Below are positions 46,289-58,666 of a stretch of DNA of 64,000 nt, piece by piece. The translations under genes and the position numbers were made by a program. The stretch is from contig JASDFA010000003.1 of the NCBI GenBank assembly GCA_035772735.1, positions 103,775,001-103,839,000 of the forward strand, given 5' to 3'. The DNA is from Datura wrightii. Its lineage: Eukaryota; Streptophyta; Magnoliopsida; Solanales; Solanaceae. The notes under the pieces are model-generated. The model saw only the letters and a program-made list of their open reading frames with translations. It did not search any database and was not told the DNA's origin. Each line of letters begins with the position of its first letter. Within the stretch, counting starts at the first letter, position 1.

Positions 46289-47990
46289 AACCCCCAAACT
46301 TGAACCATTGCTTGTCCTCAAGTAATGCAATTCTTTATAGTTGAGCAAATGAACAACATGCTATATATATGAGTTTTTTCATTAAGGATCAATCAAGATA
46401 TTCTTGCACAAGAGAACATTTGCTAAAGCTTAGGGCACTATGGTAGTTGTACACAAAATCACCAATCCACAAGACAACCCCAAACATTACACACCAACTC
46501 AAGAAAAAAGAAAAGACTCAAACTATATTGCACGGAATTCAATAGGTGACAACAATAATTAAACCCATCTTGCATGCATTTCTTTCATTCAAGTAGGGGA
46601 ATAGATCATCAAAACGAGTTCAAAGAGCATCTCAAGTCATTGAAGATTCTCATTCAAAACTTTCCTTAAAGTTTGTGACCCGCTTGCCTCAGTCATACCT
46701 CTCTTGGAAAATAATTTTAAGCATGTACTCCAAGGAGAGATGCCACTCACAAGATGAGAGAATCCCCCACATAATATTTCACACATAGGGATTATAAGAT
46801 AAGACTATTGCACTAACTCTCACAAAGAAATTCAAGTGCATACAAATTGACCCATAAGCTTACCCTTCATGTATATCGCCACTAATGTAGTGTTGCTGCA
46901 CTCAAAATCAACTAGGACTTGAGGGTCATAATGAAGGTGGTAAGAGTAGGTCAAATATTTAGCTCTAGTGACTAGAACCTCCCTAATGCCTTTTGTGAAC
47001 AGTTTTAACCTCCCATCAACTCCTTTCAATCACTCCACCTTATTTCTCCTATTTCATAATCTTTGGCTTTTGTGTAACACAAGCCACCCTTATAGACACA
47101 TGAATTTCACATTTAGCCTTATCTATGCGAGAGATAGCACCGTTTTACTATTCTTTCTCTTCTGATGATTCAAGGTCTTTCATCCCCTCAATTCATTCAT
47201 CTCATCATAATTTTGGTGCTACCTCACATTGAAGCTCTCATATTCCCCCTACTCTTGCAAACACCCAAACTTAGGTTTTTGCCTCATTCACATTCATTTC
47301 CTTATCTCTCGCCATTTCATGAGGTTCAAGCCCCATTTGTCATTGTCTCATTACTAGAAACTTGGGAGGATGGGTGCCAAAGAGAAGGATTAAAATTGGT
47401 CATTAGGCTTGTAATGTGGTTTCCAAGAAAGGGTCGAAGGCTCAAACGTTGGCTACCAAAGATTAATGTTCAAGGAGGTCATTTGGGTTGAAGTGACTTT
47501 ATAAAAGATGGCCTAAGATCATGTTCTAAGTACATCCCCATCTATCATTTCGCCTTGAATCACACTTAGGGCAAGTTCTATACAATCATGCATATACAAG
47601 AATTAAGCCGAAAACCTCACCACACAAGGCATCACAATCTAAGGAGTTCACACATTTCCATCATCACTTTAAGAGAATGATTTTTGACAAGCTAGTTATG
47701 AATCAGAAATCCAAGCAAGGAATGTATAATTCATGACAAGAGAGTGCTCATTTTTCACATTTAGATGCCCTTTTATTCTCTTTTTAAAACTCATGCACAA
47801 TGCTAAGCAAGACATGTTGGTGGTACCTCATCAAATTAGCCCTTGCACAAACAAAGACAACACAAACATCAAGTAAAACAAAACAAAATAAAAAGTAAAA
47901 ACAAAAAATAAAAGCACTTGGGTTTCCTCCCAAGAAGCGCCTTAGTTAATGTCGTGGCTCGACGACTTCAACTTCACCACTTTTCTCTCC
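46289..47990 (-). other. B3 3' noncoding region
   Basis: Reverse match of B1 7762-10077 in shortened form. Contains the conserved block at 46811-46925. No conserved ORF; the plus-strand frames at 46968-47491 are not kept in B1 or B4. Confidence 0.75.
46811..46925 (-). other. Conserved 3' noncoding block, B3 copy
   Basis: Inverted: CTAACTCTCACAAAGAAATT, then TTGACCCATAAGC, then ATATCGCCACTAATGTAG. Confidence 0.65.
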
Positions 47991-48451
47991 ACTATGAGCA
48001 TTTGAATCGTACCCCTAGCTTCTTATCCATTCTTCTACTCCGCTTGAGGGGTGGTGGTGTAAGAATCAAGGGACCAAGAAATGGATGTTGCATCTTGTAT
48101 TTCTTGGCCCTTAGAGGAGGGATGTGCTTTGACTTTGTCGTCATGACATACTATAAGATGAAGCCACCTTGGTTATCCTCCTCAACTTCCTTCATTGACT
48201 TTATCTACCCAGTCTCCATTTTTTCAACCAAGTTCAATGTTGAAAAATGATAAGAGGGCGGTCTAAGTCGCTCACCTTTCAAGCATGCTTCTTTCTTAAC
48301 ATCCACCTTTTCAAGTGCACTAGAGTCCTTGAGTGTGATTTGTTGGATGTCATTTGAAGAATCTAGTGTCACTTCTTCAACCTTGGCATCTTGCATTTTT
48401 ACAATATTGGTTGGTTGGCATACCTCTATGACTTCTTCAACACTGACCTTG
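47991..48451 (-). pseudogene. Zinc-knuckle ORF of B3, C-terminal part
   Basis: Resumes the ORF after C2: the CCTTG duplication keeps the reading frame, giving VEEVIEVCQPTNIVKMQDAK, then VTLDSSNDIQQI and SYHFSTLNLVEKME, the same order as in B1 7345-7580. Two TAG stops follow the KME segment. The tail KSKHIPPLRAKKYKMQH and LILTPPP matches the B1 C-terminus. Confidence 0.8.
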
Positions 48452-49572
48452 TGTCACAACCCGAACGGAGGCCCGGATCGTAGACACGGGACAAGGGACC
48501 CCGAGAGACCCCATGTCAACCCATGGCATAAGCATACATCTAACTCAATCAATAAACTAAAGAATGAACAATATAAACTCAGTGGAAGTCTAACTCAACA
48601 TAACATCAAAATAAGCATCCAAAGCTGAATACATACATAAGTCTGAAAAGCCTCTAATCTGGATGAGTTGATGGGACAAGACCCCAACTAACTCAACAAT
48701 ACTTAAGCTGAAAATACATAAGGGAAACTCAAAGTCTAGCCCTCGAAGGATGAGGACTCACCAACCAAGCAGGTGCTAACTCTGATAATTGACTACGAGC
48801 GTGGCTGAGCCTAGGAGCTGGGTCCTGTATCATTAAACGATATAGCATAGAGTATGTGGTTCAGTACGTGGAATGTACCGAGTATGCAAGGTAAGTAAAA
48901 TCACTTTAAGACTATGCAATAGTAGAAACATAAACATCATTAACTGAGAGTAGGGCTTGCGTGCACTCTTTCTGAAATCATGATCTTTTCATAACATGAC
49001 AATATATACTTTATAACATCCAACTTACTCGTATGACTCAAAGCTGAAACATGACATTTATAGAAAAGCTAAACATTGAGTCAAACCTTGCTTTTAGAAC
49101 ATGCATGTATAAAATAATAACCATGAGTAGTGAATATGCAAATATGAATCATATAGACAATGAGATAGACGTCACTTAATCAACATACCACGATAGAGCT
49201 TACGTGGTCCCAACTATTACACTCAAGTGGGCAGAGCCGTCCAATACCTTGTTAGGGCTAAGGCTGCTACCCCGATATCGATATCAAGCTAATGGGCTAT
49301 TAGGGCTAGGGATAGCTCACAAGGGAGGTCCCAATAATATAATAGTATCAACCTACGTTGGCGCGTAGTTCTAGGGTATAGGGTGAAAGACCCTTAGCCC
49401 ACGCGGTGCTAGACTCTTCTCTCGAAATATGCAATACTCTACATTGTATATAATGAAGCTCAATATCGTCTATTGATGAAGCTCAATGATTAATACATCT
49501 CAAATACGAAATCATACATATGAGAAGCTTTAGTTCAAAACATACAACAACTTGAATATATACTTGGGAGCC
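48452..49572 (-). repeat. 3' LTR of C2, U3 part deleted
   Basis: Matches 53212-54345 of the right-hand LTR. It contains only the 3' half of the LTR; the first 1.4 kb (promoter side) is gone. Identity in the first 230 bases is roughly 91 percent by eye. Confidence 0.85.
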
Positions 49573-52060
49573 TTTGATGGTACATCTTGGTGGCACCTGG
49601 ATTGATGGAATATCTGGATCCATGAGCCTCATGCAACATTCGGCTCCTCAAATCACTCACATCCAGAACACATAAGCGGCCCTGGTATCATAGCACACCA
49701 TCTCCCCCTTGGGAGAAGACCTCCACCTTCTTACTTCGAACAACATCCTTCAGCTTTACCAAAACCGGATCCTCATCTAGTCTAGATTTCACATCAGTCA
49801 CCAAGGCCGATTCTGATCTGTTTTTGCACAACAACACCACCATCGGTCAACTCGACCAATCTAACTCCCAACCTTGCAAGTCGATAGACATCTTTCACAA
49901 ACTCCTTCTTTCCCTCATCCACGTGGGGCACACTCTCCATAAAGAGGCTACTAAGTTCACCCCTACTATATTAGCCTTATCCGGGTGGTAAAGGACACTC
50001 ATGTCGTAGTCCTTTAATAGCTCCAACCACCTCCTTTGCCAAATATTGAGATCTTTCTGCATGAACACATATTGCAAGCTCTTGTGGTTGGAAAATACAT
50101 CCATGTGGACCCCATACAAGTAATTTCTTCATATCTTCAATGCAAACACCACTGCAGCCAACTCAAGATCATGGGTCGGGTAATTCTTCTCATGGACTTT
50201 CAACTGTCTTGAGGCATATGCTATCACTTTCCCACGCTGCATCAATACGCACCCAAGTCCAATTCTCAAAGCATCACAATACACCACAAAACCATCGGTA
50301 CCCCCGAGTAGGGTCAACACTGCTGCTGAAGTGAGTCGAGTCTTCAACTCTTGGAAGCTTTTCTCACAAGCCTCCTACCATTGGAACTTTACCTTCTTTT
50401 GAGTCAACTTGGTCAAAGGTGCTGCAATAGATGAGAAGCCCTCAACAAAACTCTGGTAGTGGCCAGCTAAATCGTATAAACTCCAAATATCTGAAGGATT
50501 CACCGGTCTAGGCTAATTTTTCACCGCCTTGATTTTTTGAGAATCTGCCCTTATGCCCTCACTCGATACCACATGGCTCAAAAATGCCACGGAGTCCAAC
50601 CAAAACTCACACTTGCTGAACTTTGCATACAACTGACGATCCTTGAGGGTCTGAAGCACTACTCTCAAGTGCGCGACATGCTCCTCCTTGCTCCAAGAGT
50701 ATATAAGGATGTCATCAATGAACACTATCACGAACATGTCCAAATATGCCTTGTACACCATATTCATTAGATCAATAAAAGTTGTAGGGGCATTGGTTAG
50801 TCCAAAATACATAACAAAAAATTCATAGTGACCATACCGAGTCCTGAAAGTGGTTTTCAGGATGTCACTCTCCCGAACTCTAAGCTGATGATAACCAGAC
50901 CGGAGATCAATCTTGGAGAAAATCTTGGCACCCTTAAGCTGATCAAATAAGTCATCGATTTTGGGTAAAGGATATTTGTTCTTCACGATGACCTTCTTTA
51001 ACTGTCGATAGTCAATGCACATCCGAAGCGTCCTTCTTCTGTACAAATAACACTGGTGTACCCCATGGATACTTACTCGGCCTAATAAATCCCTAATCTA
51101 AAAAGTATTTCAACTACTCTTTCAATTCCTTTAGCTCGGCTGGAGCCATCCTGTAGGGTGGAATAGATATAGGCTGCGTGTCGAGAAGAAGATCAATACC
51201 GAAATCAATCTCCCGCTCGGGAGGAACACCTGGCAAATCATCAGGAAAGACCTTCGGATACTCACATACTACTGGGACTGACTGGATAGATGGGTTTTCA
51301 AACTCGACATCCTTAACCCAAATTAGATGTTACATGCAACTCATAGAAATCATCTTTCTAGCCTTAAAGTAAGAAATGAATCGACCTATAGGAACAACTA
51401 AACTACCCTTCCATTCTAAGACTGGCTCACCCAGAAATCTGAACTCTACTACCTGAGTTCTAAAATTAACTCAATCGTAGCATGCAAATAGCCAATCCAT
51501 GTCGAGAATAACATCAACTCGGTCATGGCTAAGTCTATCAAATCTACTAAGGTGACCTTATGAAGGAATGAGACTAGGCAACATCTATACACTCGTCTAG
51601 CTATAATTGAGTCACCTACTGGAGTAGAAACTGAGAAGGGAGCTCACAAGACATCGGGACTGACTCTGAAGCTACTGGCCATATAAGGTGTCACAAAAGA
51701 CAAGGTAGCCCCCAGATCTAGAAAAGAATAAACATCAATATGGAAGACTCGCAACATACCAGTAACCACATCCAGGGAGACCTCCTACTCCTGATGAGAT
51801 TCTAAAGCATAGAATCTACTCTGGCGCTGACCGCCAGTTGTGCTAGTAGATGCCCCCTGATGAGCTGAGCATGTGGGAGGGGCTACTGAACTAGGAGCTG
51901 GGCCTCGGCCCCCAACCTAATCCTACCTCACAACTAGACAATCACAAAGCATATGTTTGGGCTAACAACACTCAAAACCAGCACGTGGACCTACCAAGCA
52001 CTAGCTTGTGTGCCCCCGACCACATCTGCGATAAGTTGGGATACTAGAATCTGCGGGTCT
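49573..52060 (-). pseudogene. C2 protease-RT-RNase H and integrase start
   Basis: Read leftward: zinc-knuckle trace near 52040-51960; protease DLGATLSFVTPYMA near 51725-51680; RT open for 177 codons (51046-50513) with the three catalytic aspartates in FSKIDLRSGYHQL and VIVFIDDILIYS, and FSKCEFWLDSVAFLSH behind. RNase H runs 50347-49895 (GFVVYCDALRIGLGCVL, EKNYPTHDLELAAV, DVFSNHKSLQYVF). Then comes the integrase zinc-binding part, YQGRLCVLDVSDLR to SINPGATKMYH, where it is cut at 49573. Stops separate the blocks. The integrase core is absent. Confidence 0.88.
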
Positions 52061-52299
52061 GCTGCTCTGACCCCTCGAGCCTGATGCTCACCCTCTTTGA
52101 TCATGTCTTGGACCGGATGGCATGCTCAATGATGAAGATGTCGGGGCTGATGATCTCTAGTGAGTCTACTATCGGTGCCCACCACCGGACCTCTACTGAG
52201 AGAATCTGTGGTCCTCGATCTTGGCCCTCTTGGCCTCCCTCTCTCTTGAATGTGCTGCCTCCATCTACTAGGCGTACAACACTATGCGAGGGAAGTCCA

Positions 52300-53003
52300 T
52301 ATCCTAGTGAAGCGTGGCAGTCCTGCAATCTTTGTCCAAATAACCTGCTATCCCACTGACGAATCTACTCACTCGCATCCTCTGATAAGGCTACCAACTC
52401 TAGGGCACATTTTGATAGGCGAGTGAACTCAAGGGAATACTCTTGTACAGTCATTCTCCCTTGCTTCAAATTCACGAACTCAGCTACTTTCAACTCCCTC
52501 ATCTCCTGAGGGAAGAATTGGTCTAGAAATATAACTTGGAACTCTTCCCAAGTGACCGAACCTGCTCCCGCAACCCTGCTATCCTTCCATTGATGGAACC
52601 AGATATGCACGACCCCTTTTAGCTAATAAGAGGCTAACTCGACACACTCAACTCCATTCATCCCCATTACCTGGGTGATTTTGACAATCTCATCAGCAAA
52701 CTAATGTGGGTCCTCGTCTACCTTGGACCCAAGGAACTCCGGCGGGTTCATCCTTAAGAAGTCTCTGACTCGAGCCGCCGCTGCATTTTCATTTTGCGGA
52801 ACATGAACAATGGCCTACTGATTGACCTAAGCAGCCAAAGCCTGCGCAAGCATGTAAATAGTGGCCTAGAACTCATCATGGGCTGCTGGCTCTGGTGGTT
52901 GGGGCTCCTGAACTTGTAGGGCTGGTTGATGCCTATCACCGTTGCCATCCTTGTGGCCTTCTATATTTCCATTTCTCCTCCCATTCATTCTTCGAGGAGA
53001 CAT
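52300..53003 (-). pseudogene. C2 gag
   Basis: Starts at the ATG at 53003 (MSPRRMNGRRNG). Contains GNGDRHQPAL as in C1, RMNPPEFLGSKVDEDPH, KITQVMGMNGVECVELA, IWFHQWKDSRV and FFPQEMRELKVAEFVNLKQG. In-frame stops at several former Gln codons between 52900 and 52600. The open part is 52610-52365. Confidence 0.82.
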
Positions 53004-53195
53004 TATTCTGCAATCGCGAATAGCACGATTTAGAAGGATAGAAAGACTTTTCATCGCACGACATAGATCATGAAAGAAGGGGACATTTCCCAAACGTCTA
53101 GTAGCCTCTTCATCATAAGTGTGGCACCTTCACAACCACGGAAAAGACTCTACTTAATGCAACTTTCAGACACCCTAGGATACTTCAAACCTATT

Positions 53196-53207
53196 GCTAT
53201 GATACCA
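53196..53207 (-). other. C2 primer-binding site, initiator tRNA-Met
   Basis: Reverse complement TGGTATCATAGC, one mismatch from the initiator-Met primer site, 4 bases from the LTR. Confidence 0.85.
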
Positions 53208-53211
53208 AGTT

Positions 53212-55753
53212 TGTCAAGACCCGAACGGAGGCCTGGATCATAGACACGGGACAAGGGACCCCGAGAGACCCCAAGTCGACCCATGGCATAAGCATACATC
53301 TAACACAATAAATAAATTGAAGAATCAAAAATATAAACTCAGCGGAAGTTTAACTCAATATAACATCAAAATAAGCATTCGAAGATGAATACAAACATAA
53401 ATCTGAAAAGCCTCTAATCTAGACGAGTTGATGGGACAAGACCCCAACTAACTCAACTATACTGAAGCTGAAAATACATAAGGGAAACTGAAAGTCTAGC
53501 CCTCAAAGGATGAGGACTCACCATCCAAGAAGGTGTTAACTCTGAGAACTGATTACGAGCGGGGCTGAGCCTAGGAGCTGGGTCCTGTATCATGAAACGA
53601 TACAACGTAGAGTATGTGGGTCAGTACTTGTAATTTTCCGAGTATACAAGGTAAGTAAAACCGCTTAAGTAAGTAAAATCACTTTAAGACTATGCAATAG
53701 TAGAAACATAAACATCATTAACTGAGAGTAGGGCTTGCATGCATTCTTTCTAAAATCATGATCTTTTCATAACATGACAATACATACTTTATAACATCCA
53801 ACTGGCTCGAATGACTCAAAGCTGTTACATAACATTTATAGAAAAGCTGAACATTGAGTCAAACCTTGCTTTTAGAACATGCATGTATAAAATAATAACC
53901 ATGAGTAGTGAATATGGAAATTTGAATCATATAGAAAATGGGAGACTCGTCACTTAACCGACATACCAAGATAGAGCTTACGTGGTACCCACTATTACAC
54001 TCAAGTAGGCAGAGCCATCAAAATCTTTTCAGGGCTAAGGATGCTACCATGATATTGATATCAAGCTCATGGGCAAATAGGGTCGGGGATAGCTCACAAG
54101 GGAGGTCACAATAATATAATAGTATCAACCTACGTTGGCGCGTAGTTCTGGGCATAGTGTGATCGACCCTTAGCCCGCTCGGTGCTAGACTCTCCTCCAA
54201 AAACATGCAATGCTCTATATTGTATATAACGAAGCTCAACATCATCTATTGATGAAGCTCAATGATCAATACATCTCAAATATAAAATCAGGCATATGAG
54301 AATCTTTAGTTCAAAACATACCACAAACTGAATACATACTAAGGAGCCTTTGCTCCAAATCCATGTGGTAAGATACGCATAGGAAGACTTAACTCGAAAC
54401 ATACCACAAGATAGAATGTAAAATTTGGGAGTCTTCACTCCAAAACAATGTGGTAAGCTTAATTCAGGAAAATCATCATTTAAACTTAACATATGGGCAT
54501 TGCCCAAAGCTTTATCATATTTAGAAATACACAATTCTCATCGAAAGCATAATTATAGACATGGGTAGCTTCCAATCATGCTTGGATCTACTCAATTCAT
54601 TTTGAAAACAATATCATAATCATAGGTAACTTTATAAACATGCTTTGCTTCATCAAACCTCATCATCATCATTCTCTTCTTTTATGAACTTCTCATCCCT
54701 GGGCCTTTAATTTCATAAAACTAGAAAACACAATTTTGATTGAAAATAATTTAAAATCTGCCCATGCTTCACAATTCATTAATAGAAACATAATATAACT
54801 GTACCCATGTATAGAAATTTAATAATTATGCGATTGGGTGAAAACCCCATAACTCGATCATAGGAATTTCTCATACTTAGATAGAGGTTGGGCATGGGTG
54901 TCTAAGGAAACACCCACTCATAACCCTACATTCCTGGAAGGGATTGATTCCACCAAATCTTTGATTATCCAAGAGGAAATTGGATGGAAACCTTGAATAC
55001 TAGCCTTGAATCACCTCTTCATCCTCTAAAGTTTTCATGCATGGAAGAGAATAACTTCGAATAGGTTTTCCCCTCCTAAAATCCACTGAAACGAGCCTTA
55101 AATAACATAATATAGGGCCTTAGGACGTGGAAATGATGAAAATACCCTCACTGATTACGCAAAAAAACTACTCACTAGACCAAACAACAGACGACCTAAT
55201 GGGTCGTTAGAGGATACCATGACCAATGGTATCTATTCGTGCTATGCATTGTCTAGGCTTAGGCCTTGGCTCAACCAATGACTGAAACAATGATTCGTTC
55301 TTACCTTCAACAGGTCATTCATTCGACCGTGGTTTCCTTCTACCAACTTTATACTTCCTCAAACCACGAGCCTTACCACGACTCGTTACTAGATACGAGT
55401 CGTGGTCTCGTTCCGTCACATACACTGGCCATCTTACCATCCTAGCAATGACTGCTCACCACAATCCGTGGTACCTCATGACCGGTCGTTGGGTGGATCG
55501 TTAGTTCCCTGAATCTCAAGTCCACATCTTACCACAGCTACCAACAAATGCTCAATGTTTCCCACAACAAGTCGTTATGTCGGTTGTTGTCTCCACTACC
55601 CCAAAACCAGACACATTCCACGGCTCACTCCAACAGGTCATTGATTGGACCAATGATTCGTAGGACCTCTCGTTCTATAATAATTTTCCCTAATTTCAGC
55701 ATTTTTAAATTTTTAACCCCATGTCTACTCTTAGGCACTTTCGGGGTATTACA
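53212..55753 (-). repeat. 5' LTR of C2
   Basis: 2,542 bp from TGTCAAGACCCGAACG to CTTTCGGGGTATTACA, the inverted TGTAATACCCCGAAAG start. The promoter side (55180-55680) carries ACGACTCGT at 55378 and ACGAGTCGT at 55395. Confidence 0.9.
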
Positions 55754-55758
55754 CCTTG

Positions 55759-56288
55759 ACTCCTTCTTCATCATCATTTTGAGCTTCCTCCCATGAGTCA
55801 AGTTGAGCTATGCCCCATTGTTCGCTTCTTCTTGTTGTGTTCCTCAATGTCTCCTTCGCTTCTTTTTTAAGAGTTCCACAGCTTTCTTCTTGAGGAGTTG
55901 ATGATTCCATGGGTATGGAGGGATTGACATTCTTTTCAGCATTGGGCTCCCACTCCAAAAAGGTTTGGACCATGTCGTTCATGCGCCCACATGTATTTCT
56001 CCTTCCCTCATTTGCCATGGCTTCATTTCTTTTAAGCTTGGGAGCACAACTTCTATCATAACCAATTTAGTGGGAAATAAACCCATTTGGACTTCCATTC
56101 CAATGTCTCCCATGAATACTACATATTGTACAGCTATACCCACCATAGGAAGGAGAAGGTGCAGTCATCTCCCTTCTATGGGCATATTTACAATCTTGCC
56201 AATAGTGTAGTCCTCCACAATAGGGACATGGGTCATTATGATAAGGGTTGGAACCAACAAACATCCTTTCATTCCATGATGCCATCAT
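55759..56288 (-). pseudogene. Zinc-knuckle ORF of B3, N-terminal part
   Basis: ATG at 56288 (MMASWNERMF). First knuckle intact, CPYCGGLHYWQDC (C-x2-C-x3-H-x4-C). The second cluster is CTICSIHGRHWNGS, where B1 keeps the final Cys that is Ser here. One TAA (about 56065) interrupts; otherwise the frame is open through RNTCGRMNDMVQTFLEWE and EEAQNDDEEGVK to the C2 insertion. Between B1 and B3 every Cys/His of both knuckles survives in at least one copy. Confidence 0.8.
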
Positions 56289-56400
56289 ACAACTACAAAC
56301 AACAAAAACAAAAACAAAAATAAAAGCAAAATAAGATGTAAAGAAAAAATGCAAAACTAGTTTGAATCAATAAATAACTAATATTTTATCACAACTCAAT

Positions 56401-56418
56401 TCCCCATCAACGGCGCCA
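56401..56418 (-). other. B3 primer-binding site, tRNA-Asp type
   Basis: TCCCCATCAACGGCGCCA, the tRNA-Asp primer complement with two mismatches. Confidence 0.85.
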
Positions 56419-56422
56419 TTTT

Positions 56423-58115
56423 TGATAACGTCAAAAATACACTCCTCTTTTACGAAAGAGAATAAATGGTCATTGCTCAAAGCAAAAATTCTCGACGGAT
56501 TTCGGGGTCGAATTCCACAGAGAATTGAGTCGATAATTCAAGAGTTATAAACTAACTCAAACTAGATCGCATCGTTGTTCAACATATGAAAGGTAAAAGT
56601 GGGGGAAGATTAAGGAAAATTCTACCTAATTCTAATTTAGAACTAAGTGGGGGGGGGGGGGGGGAATTCCAATTATTGCATTCTCGAGAGAATTAGCTAG
56701 GGGTGTGCTTTGCATGGTTTAACAACTAGCATGGGCTACTTCATTGCCTTAAATTCAAATTCAACTTAGATAGCTGTGCATAAATCACATTCTCTTGTTT
56801 TTCAACCAAAAGAATGTTCAAGCCTTGGGTTTTCTCATACCCCAAAGACAATTCAAGTTATCAACCACAAAATCTTCAGGAAGGACTAGCTATTTCTAGC
56901 ATTGATCTTTAATATAGTGAAGATGTGGGTATTGACTATCTCTAGCTCAATCCCACAGATCAACACTACATATCCTCACTATTATCTTCTCACCTAATTC
57001 TCGCTCTTCCTTTTTCAAGTAAAGCAAGAAAAGTAACTAAACTTCATGTTTGCAACCATCAATTTTTACAATTAAAACGTGGCAGAAGACAATAGATCTA
57101 AATTACAATGAGAATTTAAAATCAAATTATCAATACCCATTCATACATTCAAACCCACCATGCATACACACCTAACTAGCAATTTAGATTTACATAGTTA
57201 GAGAGAGAGAGAGAAGATACCCAAATATCTTTTCTCAACATTCATAATATGGGTTCATCCAATTGCTTCACAAGGTCTGCAACAATGGTGGAATTCCCCC
57301 ACAAAGGGGAATTCCCTAAAAAGAACTCTCTAGATACCCAAATATCTTTTCACAACATTCATAATATGGGTTCATCCAATTGCTTCACAAGGTCTGCAAC
57401 AATGGTTGAATTCCCCCACAAAGGAGAATTCCCTAAAAAGATCTCTCTATTCTATGTGGAGAAGAATCTATAATCTCTATTGTACTTTCTAGGAAAATAT
57501 GATGAATGAATTCAATGGTGTACAATGGAGGTTATATACATATATATATATATATATGTACTTTCTTGTATACAACATTCCCCAAATGTCCTTGGAGCTT
57601 CTAGATGCTTTTGAAACCTTTCTGGACCCTTTTATCCTTCATTAGACAGCCTCACCTGTGAAGAGACGACGTTTCACCGATGCCAATTCGTGGAGCGCGC
57701 CAAACTATGGCCGGTTGAAATTAATGGCCTATCAGAGGAAACCGGCGGTTCCATGGGCTTTTAGCCGGTGCCATTCTGTGAACCGTCGGTTGAATAGCCA
57801 GTCTGGGTAGTGGCTTTGGCGTTTCGCCCGCATTTTTCCCTTCTAGATTAGCATTTAGCCGATTCAAAGCACATCCTTGAACCTCTTTTTGAGCTCAAAT
57901 CTTCTCTTATCTTTGGCTCCTCTCCTTCATATGCTAACTCATCAAAATTTCTTCTGAATTCCATGTGTTTTTCTTGATTTCATGCTTTCTTTAATCACAT
58001 GAGGCACCTATAAATAATTCAAGAGAAAGGGCATAAAATCCACATAAATGACTCGAAAACTAGGAAAAAACTCATGATTAGGAGCTTAATGAGTTGGTAA
58101 ATTTCCAACTCATCA
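56423..58115 (-). repeat. 5' LTR of B3
   Basis: From TGATAACGTC to CCAACTCATCA, 1,693 bp. Longer than its partner because of a 117-bp tandem duplication (57215-57448), a 16-base G run (56649-56664) and a TA run (57538-57559). Confidence 0.92.
57215..57448. repeat. 117-bp tandem duplication in B3 5' LTR
   Basis: Copies at 57215-57331 and 57332-57448, nearly identical. The 3' LTR has one copy (about 45512-45632), so the duplication arose after insertion or one unit was lost from the other LTR. It produces an apparent repeated peptide that should not be taken for a gene. Confidence 0.85.
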
Positions 58116-58120
58116 ATTCC

Positions 58121-58450
58121 TAAGTTCTCTCTCGATGGAGTCACTAGAGCTAATCCATTAGGCCTCTCAAAAGATTTAGTACATGAGCTAGGGCCTCAGA
58201 AGAAGCCGGAGCGACTGTAGCTCCTCCATGTACTGTACTTCTATCTCTGCTTCCACCCTGTCCTGAACTTCTGGAGATACTAGGGATGTTAACCTCTCCT
58301 GAGTGGGGAAAGCAGCTACCCCCTACCTCTAGCAGTAGCAGGTCTTCGCCCACAGCCTGGGCCTCATCCTTTGCAATAAGCTACAGTTGCCACCACTAGT
58401 TTCGAGGCCTCTTTTCGGGCTCCTCCTGCACATGTCCTCACAATCTGTGA
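58121..58450 (-). pseudogene. C3 gag N-terminus
   Basis: Leftward frames rich in Gly/Ser/Ala (SSGQGGSRDRSTVHGG, PASSEALAHVLNLLRGL), the low-complexity N-terminal part of a chromovirus gag, next to the primer site on the right and to the B3 duplication on the left. It joins the gag body at 44716. Confidence 0.55.
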
Positions 58451-58646
58451 AAGAAAGAAAGAAGTTGTTAGATACAAATTTGGATCACCAGATACCAATT
58501 GGAATTAAGTAATAGCACGATAGAGACAAAAAAAAAGGGAGTTTTCCTAATGTCCTATAGCCTCTCAAAGATAAGTAACAGACATCTCTGTACCGATCAA
58601 CAAGCTCTACTAGACTTATCCTCGTACAATGATATTGACGATCCTA

Positions 58647-58660
58647 GGGCTCTTATACCA
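58647..58660 (-). other. C3 primer-binding site, initiator tRNA-Met
   Basis: Reverse complement TGGTATAAGAGCCC, one mismatch from the initiator-Met primer site. Confidence 0.7.
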
Positions 58661-58666
58661 TCTCTA

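Larger units (their letters stand above)
48452..55753 (-). mobile_element. Chromovirus C2 nested in the B3 ORF
   Basis: Inverted Del/Tekay-like element of 7,302 bp with direct CCTTG duplications (48447-48451 and 55754-55758). 5' LTR (right) complete, initiator-Met type primer site, gag, protease, RT and RNase H present. The sequence then jumps from the integrase zinc-binding region straight into the middle of the 3' LTR near 49573. The outer LTR end and duplication are intact, so the loss is internal and happened after insertion. Confidence 0.92.
44717..58115 (-). mobile_element. Non-autonomous element B3, carrying nested C2
   Basis: Inverted B element flanked by direct ATTCC duplications (44712-44716 and 58116-58120). 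Layout matches B1: 5' LTR (right), tRNA-Asp primer site, zinc-knuckle ORF, 3' noncoding region, purine tract, 3' LTR (left). Without the nested C2 it is about 6.1 kb. Its LTRs differ by about 7-8 percent over 290 bases compared by eye. It carries no gag or pol of its own. Confidence 0.92.

Noticed and set aside
57249..57473. Frame encoding a repeated peptide
   Set aside because: It is a by-product of the 117-bp tandem duplication in the B3 LTR, not a protein repeat.
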